A program made the translations under genes and the position numbers. From positions 1-17,105 of the forward strand of contig SKHV01000361.1 of assembly GCA_007116765.1 (NCBI GenBank): a stretch of DNA of 17,105 bases. The letters are read 5' to 3'. Source of the DNA: Prolixibacteraceae bacterium. Lineage in GTDB: Bacteria > Bacteroidota > Bacteroidia > Bacteroidales > Prolixibacteraceae. A model generated the notes under the pieces. It was not told where the DNA came from. It searched no databases and was given only the letters and a program-made list of their open reading frames with translations. Positions 16,501 to 17,105 of this stretch are shown here, piece by piece (the first letter of the stretch is position 1; every line of letters starts with the position of its first letter).

Positions 16501-17105
16501 ATCTTAACATAAAAGAAGCACATGCAGCTATTTGCTCAGGAAGTATCAATACATACAACACTGAAATAATTATATCAAATAACATTTGGGTCAATGTGGG
16601 CATTTTTCCTGAAAAAAATCCAAACAAACAAAGAAAAAGCTGTTTCTACTATTTCGAAAATATCGACATCATTAGAAAACAAATCGACATGCTGACCGAA
16701 GAAAACTTTTTGTATAAAACCACTTTTGAAAATTCAACAGCCGGCATTGCACTTTTTAAACCCGATGGCGATTTGATTATTCACAACTATATTTTTTCTG
16801 AAATAATTGGTCCAGAAACAAAAGAAAAGAACACGCTAAACTTTAACCTTTTGAATTTCAAACTCAATCATATAAACTTAACTGCCCAAGAGGTTTTTGA
16901 AATAAACAAACCAATATCATTTTATCAACAAAACTCTTCGGGTAAAATTATTTTTTACGACATCAACATCACCACACTGTTAGCATCTCAGGCAATCATT
17001 TTAATAGCGCGCGACATTAGTGAAAATTTCAAACATGACAAAACAAATGTCGAAAACTTAAAACGTTTCGAAACTCTTTTTGAACAATCTCCGGTCGGAA
17101 CTGCA
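13596..17105 (+). CDS. Multi-PAS sensor protein, 3' end beyond window
   Basis: An uninterrupted frame of 1170 codons runs from the ATG at 13596 to the last base of the window without a stop. An in-frame TAG at 13587 fixes the upstream limit; an ATG at residue 25 is an alternative start. The N-terminus is polar with no membrane segment, so the protein is probably cytosolic. I count nine successive PAS-like modules starting near residues 38, 160, 286, 405, 530, 665, 790, 915 and 1036, and a tenth beginning at 1156 (RFETLFEQSPVGTA). Modules 1, 5 and 6 look like the PAS_3 type: GFWKF/GVWDWN/GFWKLD, then SPDD/HPDD/HPED, then TDISD/LDVSK/HDITQ at the end. Module 2 is the most degenerate. No histidine-kinase, GGDEF, response-regulator or other output domain is present in the visible part. 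A PAS-rich hybrid histidine kinase is the commonest arrangement in this phylum, but that is inference. Confidence 0.88.
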   Translation, partial: MVEKNKRNHEKVSENINIESEDKPMSNLNAHEEIDYSEAIELSQIGFWKFSFRNKQLNFSKEAKQILDLANDSEQVDLEHITSKISPDDYSKLIEFRKQIFENKKPFTLIFHIVLDDGSSRYIEVKTQSKHKERNEPVSAFGTITDISDKYFQNSKLKENESLFRSLFNKHSNIFIVFEPLRDKYNNIIDYIYRNVNQSFELKFETSRNEIINKKLSSNPEIFQLLHTYFKITALTHEAQQNRFYIESLDSFMDILIYSPADSIVATVWNDVSLMVKTDSSLRESEEKHRQMFNINSDGILLIDFNSGEIIDTNPAGCSITGYQKEELLKLTLNKLQQKNENILQSIFKLQPQHLKIDIQKKDGTVIPCEASLAYFNWSGRKVTQLSLRNIAHQIKAQKQLIFNEKKYKQLFEYSNDAVFVLKNYRITDYNQKSIDLFGIDETELINKTLWNIAPIQQKNGEDSRLLFIDNMQQTLQGKQLHFECFFQKKNRGMFYADIKFSPFYFDNETYIQAIIRDISPQKHVENALILKEQRWKHALDTSLIGVWDWNIISNEVFFSKTWKQIIGYENHEIENTFSEFENRIHPDDLAMVYNHIETYLEAKRENFNIIFRLRCKAGNYKWINARGRIFSYDNDGKAERFIGTHLDVSKFMQEKNELESLFSKYKYASEQLKVGFWKLDLRNMILTGTPETFKIFGFEHTSKISLKQIEALVHPEDQQIFMSQFITKNNEESKSYLFRAIVNNNPLYIHSKSQSLITQNNQLTGFSGIFHDITQLKSEEIEIKEKQNIIFNISEKFEHAVLIVQDDEVLFGNEQFEKLCGYNFSEYKEKGEPFVDLVVPEDKHLLMKMHDNVAENNISKEQGEIRILTKHNSLKWISVQISPIRYQARSAVLLIANDITRDKKENLQKELAYQQLEKCIANAPLAMIIVDEHEKITLTNPEFLSLFEIQCEHPKNISLKSLFSESDYLNIKEAHAAICSGSINTYNTEIIISNNIWVNVGIFPEKNPNKQRKSCFYYFENIDIIRKQIDMLTEENFLYKTTFENSTAGIALFKPDGDLIIHNYIFSEIIGPETKEKNTLNFNLLNFKLNHINLTAQEVFEINKPISFYQQNSSGKIIFYDINITTLLASQAIILIARDISENFKHDKTNVENLKRFETLFEQSPVGTA

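Overview
The window looks like a chromosomal segment from a member of the Bacteroidota, probably of the order Bacteroidales. The DNA is AT-rich. Several genes belong to families confined to or typical of that phylum: a DUF4270 lipoprotein, a DUF4907 protein, a WbqC protein beside a long-form LepB, and a 7TM-HD (PgpH-type) protein. Upstream regions carry matches to the Bacteroidota -7 element TAnnTTTG rather than sigma70 boxes, and Shine-Dalgarno sequences are not evident. I see no rRNA, tRNA, CRISPR array, phage gene or transposase.

Layout. (1) Positions 1-2948, minus strand: a GPH-type sugar:cation symporter with a strong intrinsic terminator, and an aldose 1-epimerase (galM). (2) 2976-5072, minus: a PgpH-type HD phosphodiesterase, 27 bp upstream of galM and probably cotranscribed with it. 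It is divergent from a cytoplasmic SH3b-NlpC/P60 murein-peptide hydrolase (5199-5996, plus). (3) 5993-10299: an envelope cluster. On the minus strand are a DUF4270 lipoprotein and an outer-membrane beta-barrel. Divergent from them on the plus strand are a six-blade kelch lipoprotein and an overlapping DUF4907 membrane protein. (4) 10296-13307, minus: dapB, lepB and wbqC, with a 157-bp MITE-like inverted-repeat element between lepB and wbqC. (5) 13596 to the window end, plus: a large open frame of 1170 codons with no stop. It holds nine consecutive PAS-like modules and the start of a tenth, and it is cut by the window edge before any output domain.

How the genes fit together. The symporter and mutarotase suit uptake and anomer conversion of a hexose. 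PgpH would hydrolyse c-di-AMP, a nucleotide linked in other bacteria to turgor and cell-wall balance, and its divergent neighbour probably trims recycled peptidoglycan peptides. DapB makes the diaminopimelate/lysine precursor and LepB processes exported preproteins. The DUF4270 and kelch lipoproteins both have acidic residues right after the lipobox cysteine, as in the Bacteroidota surface-lipoprotein export signal, so the central cluster is best read as an uncharacterised cell-surface module. The truncated multi-PAS protein is presumably a cytoplasmic signalling protein, often a hybrid histidine kinase in this phylum, but its output is outside the window.

The points most worth following up are the DUF4270/barrel/kelch/DUF4907 module, the very long PAS array, the MITE-like hairpin, two convergent gene pairs whose stop codons share four bases, and a perfect 14-bp palindrome upstream of the PAS gene. 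None of these by itself demonstrates a new system.
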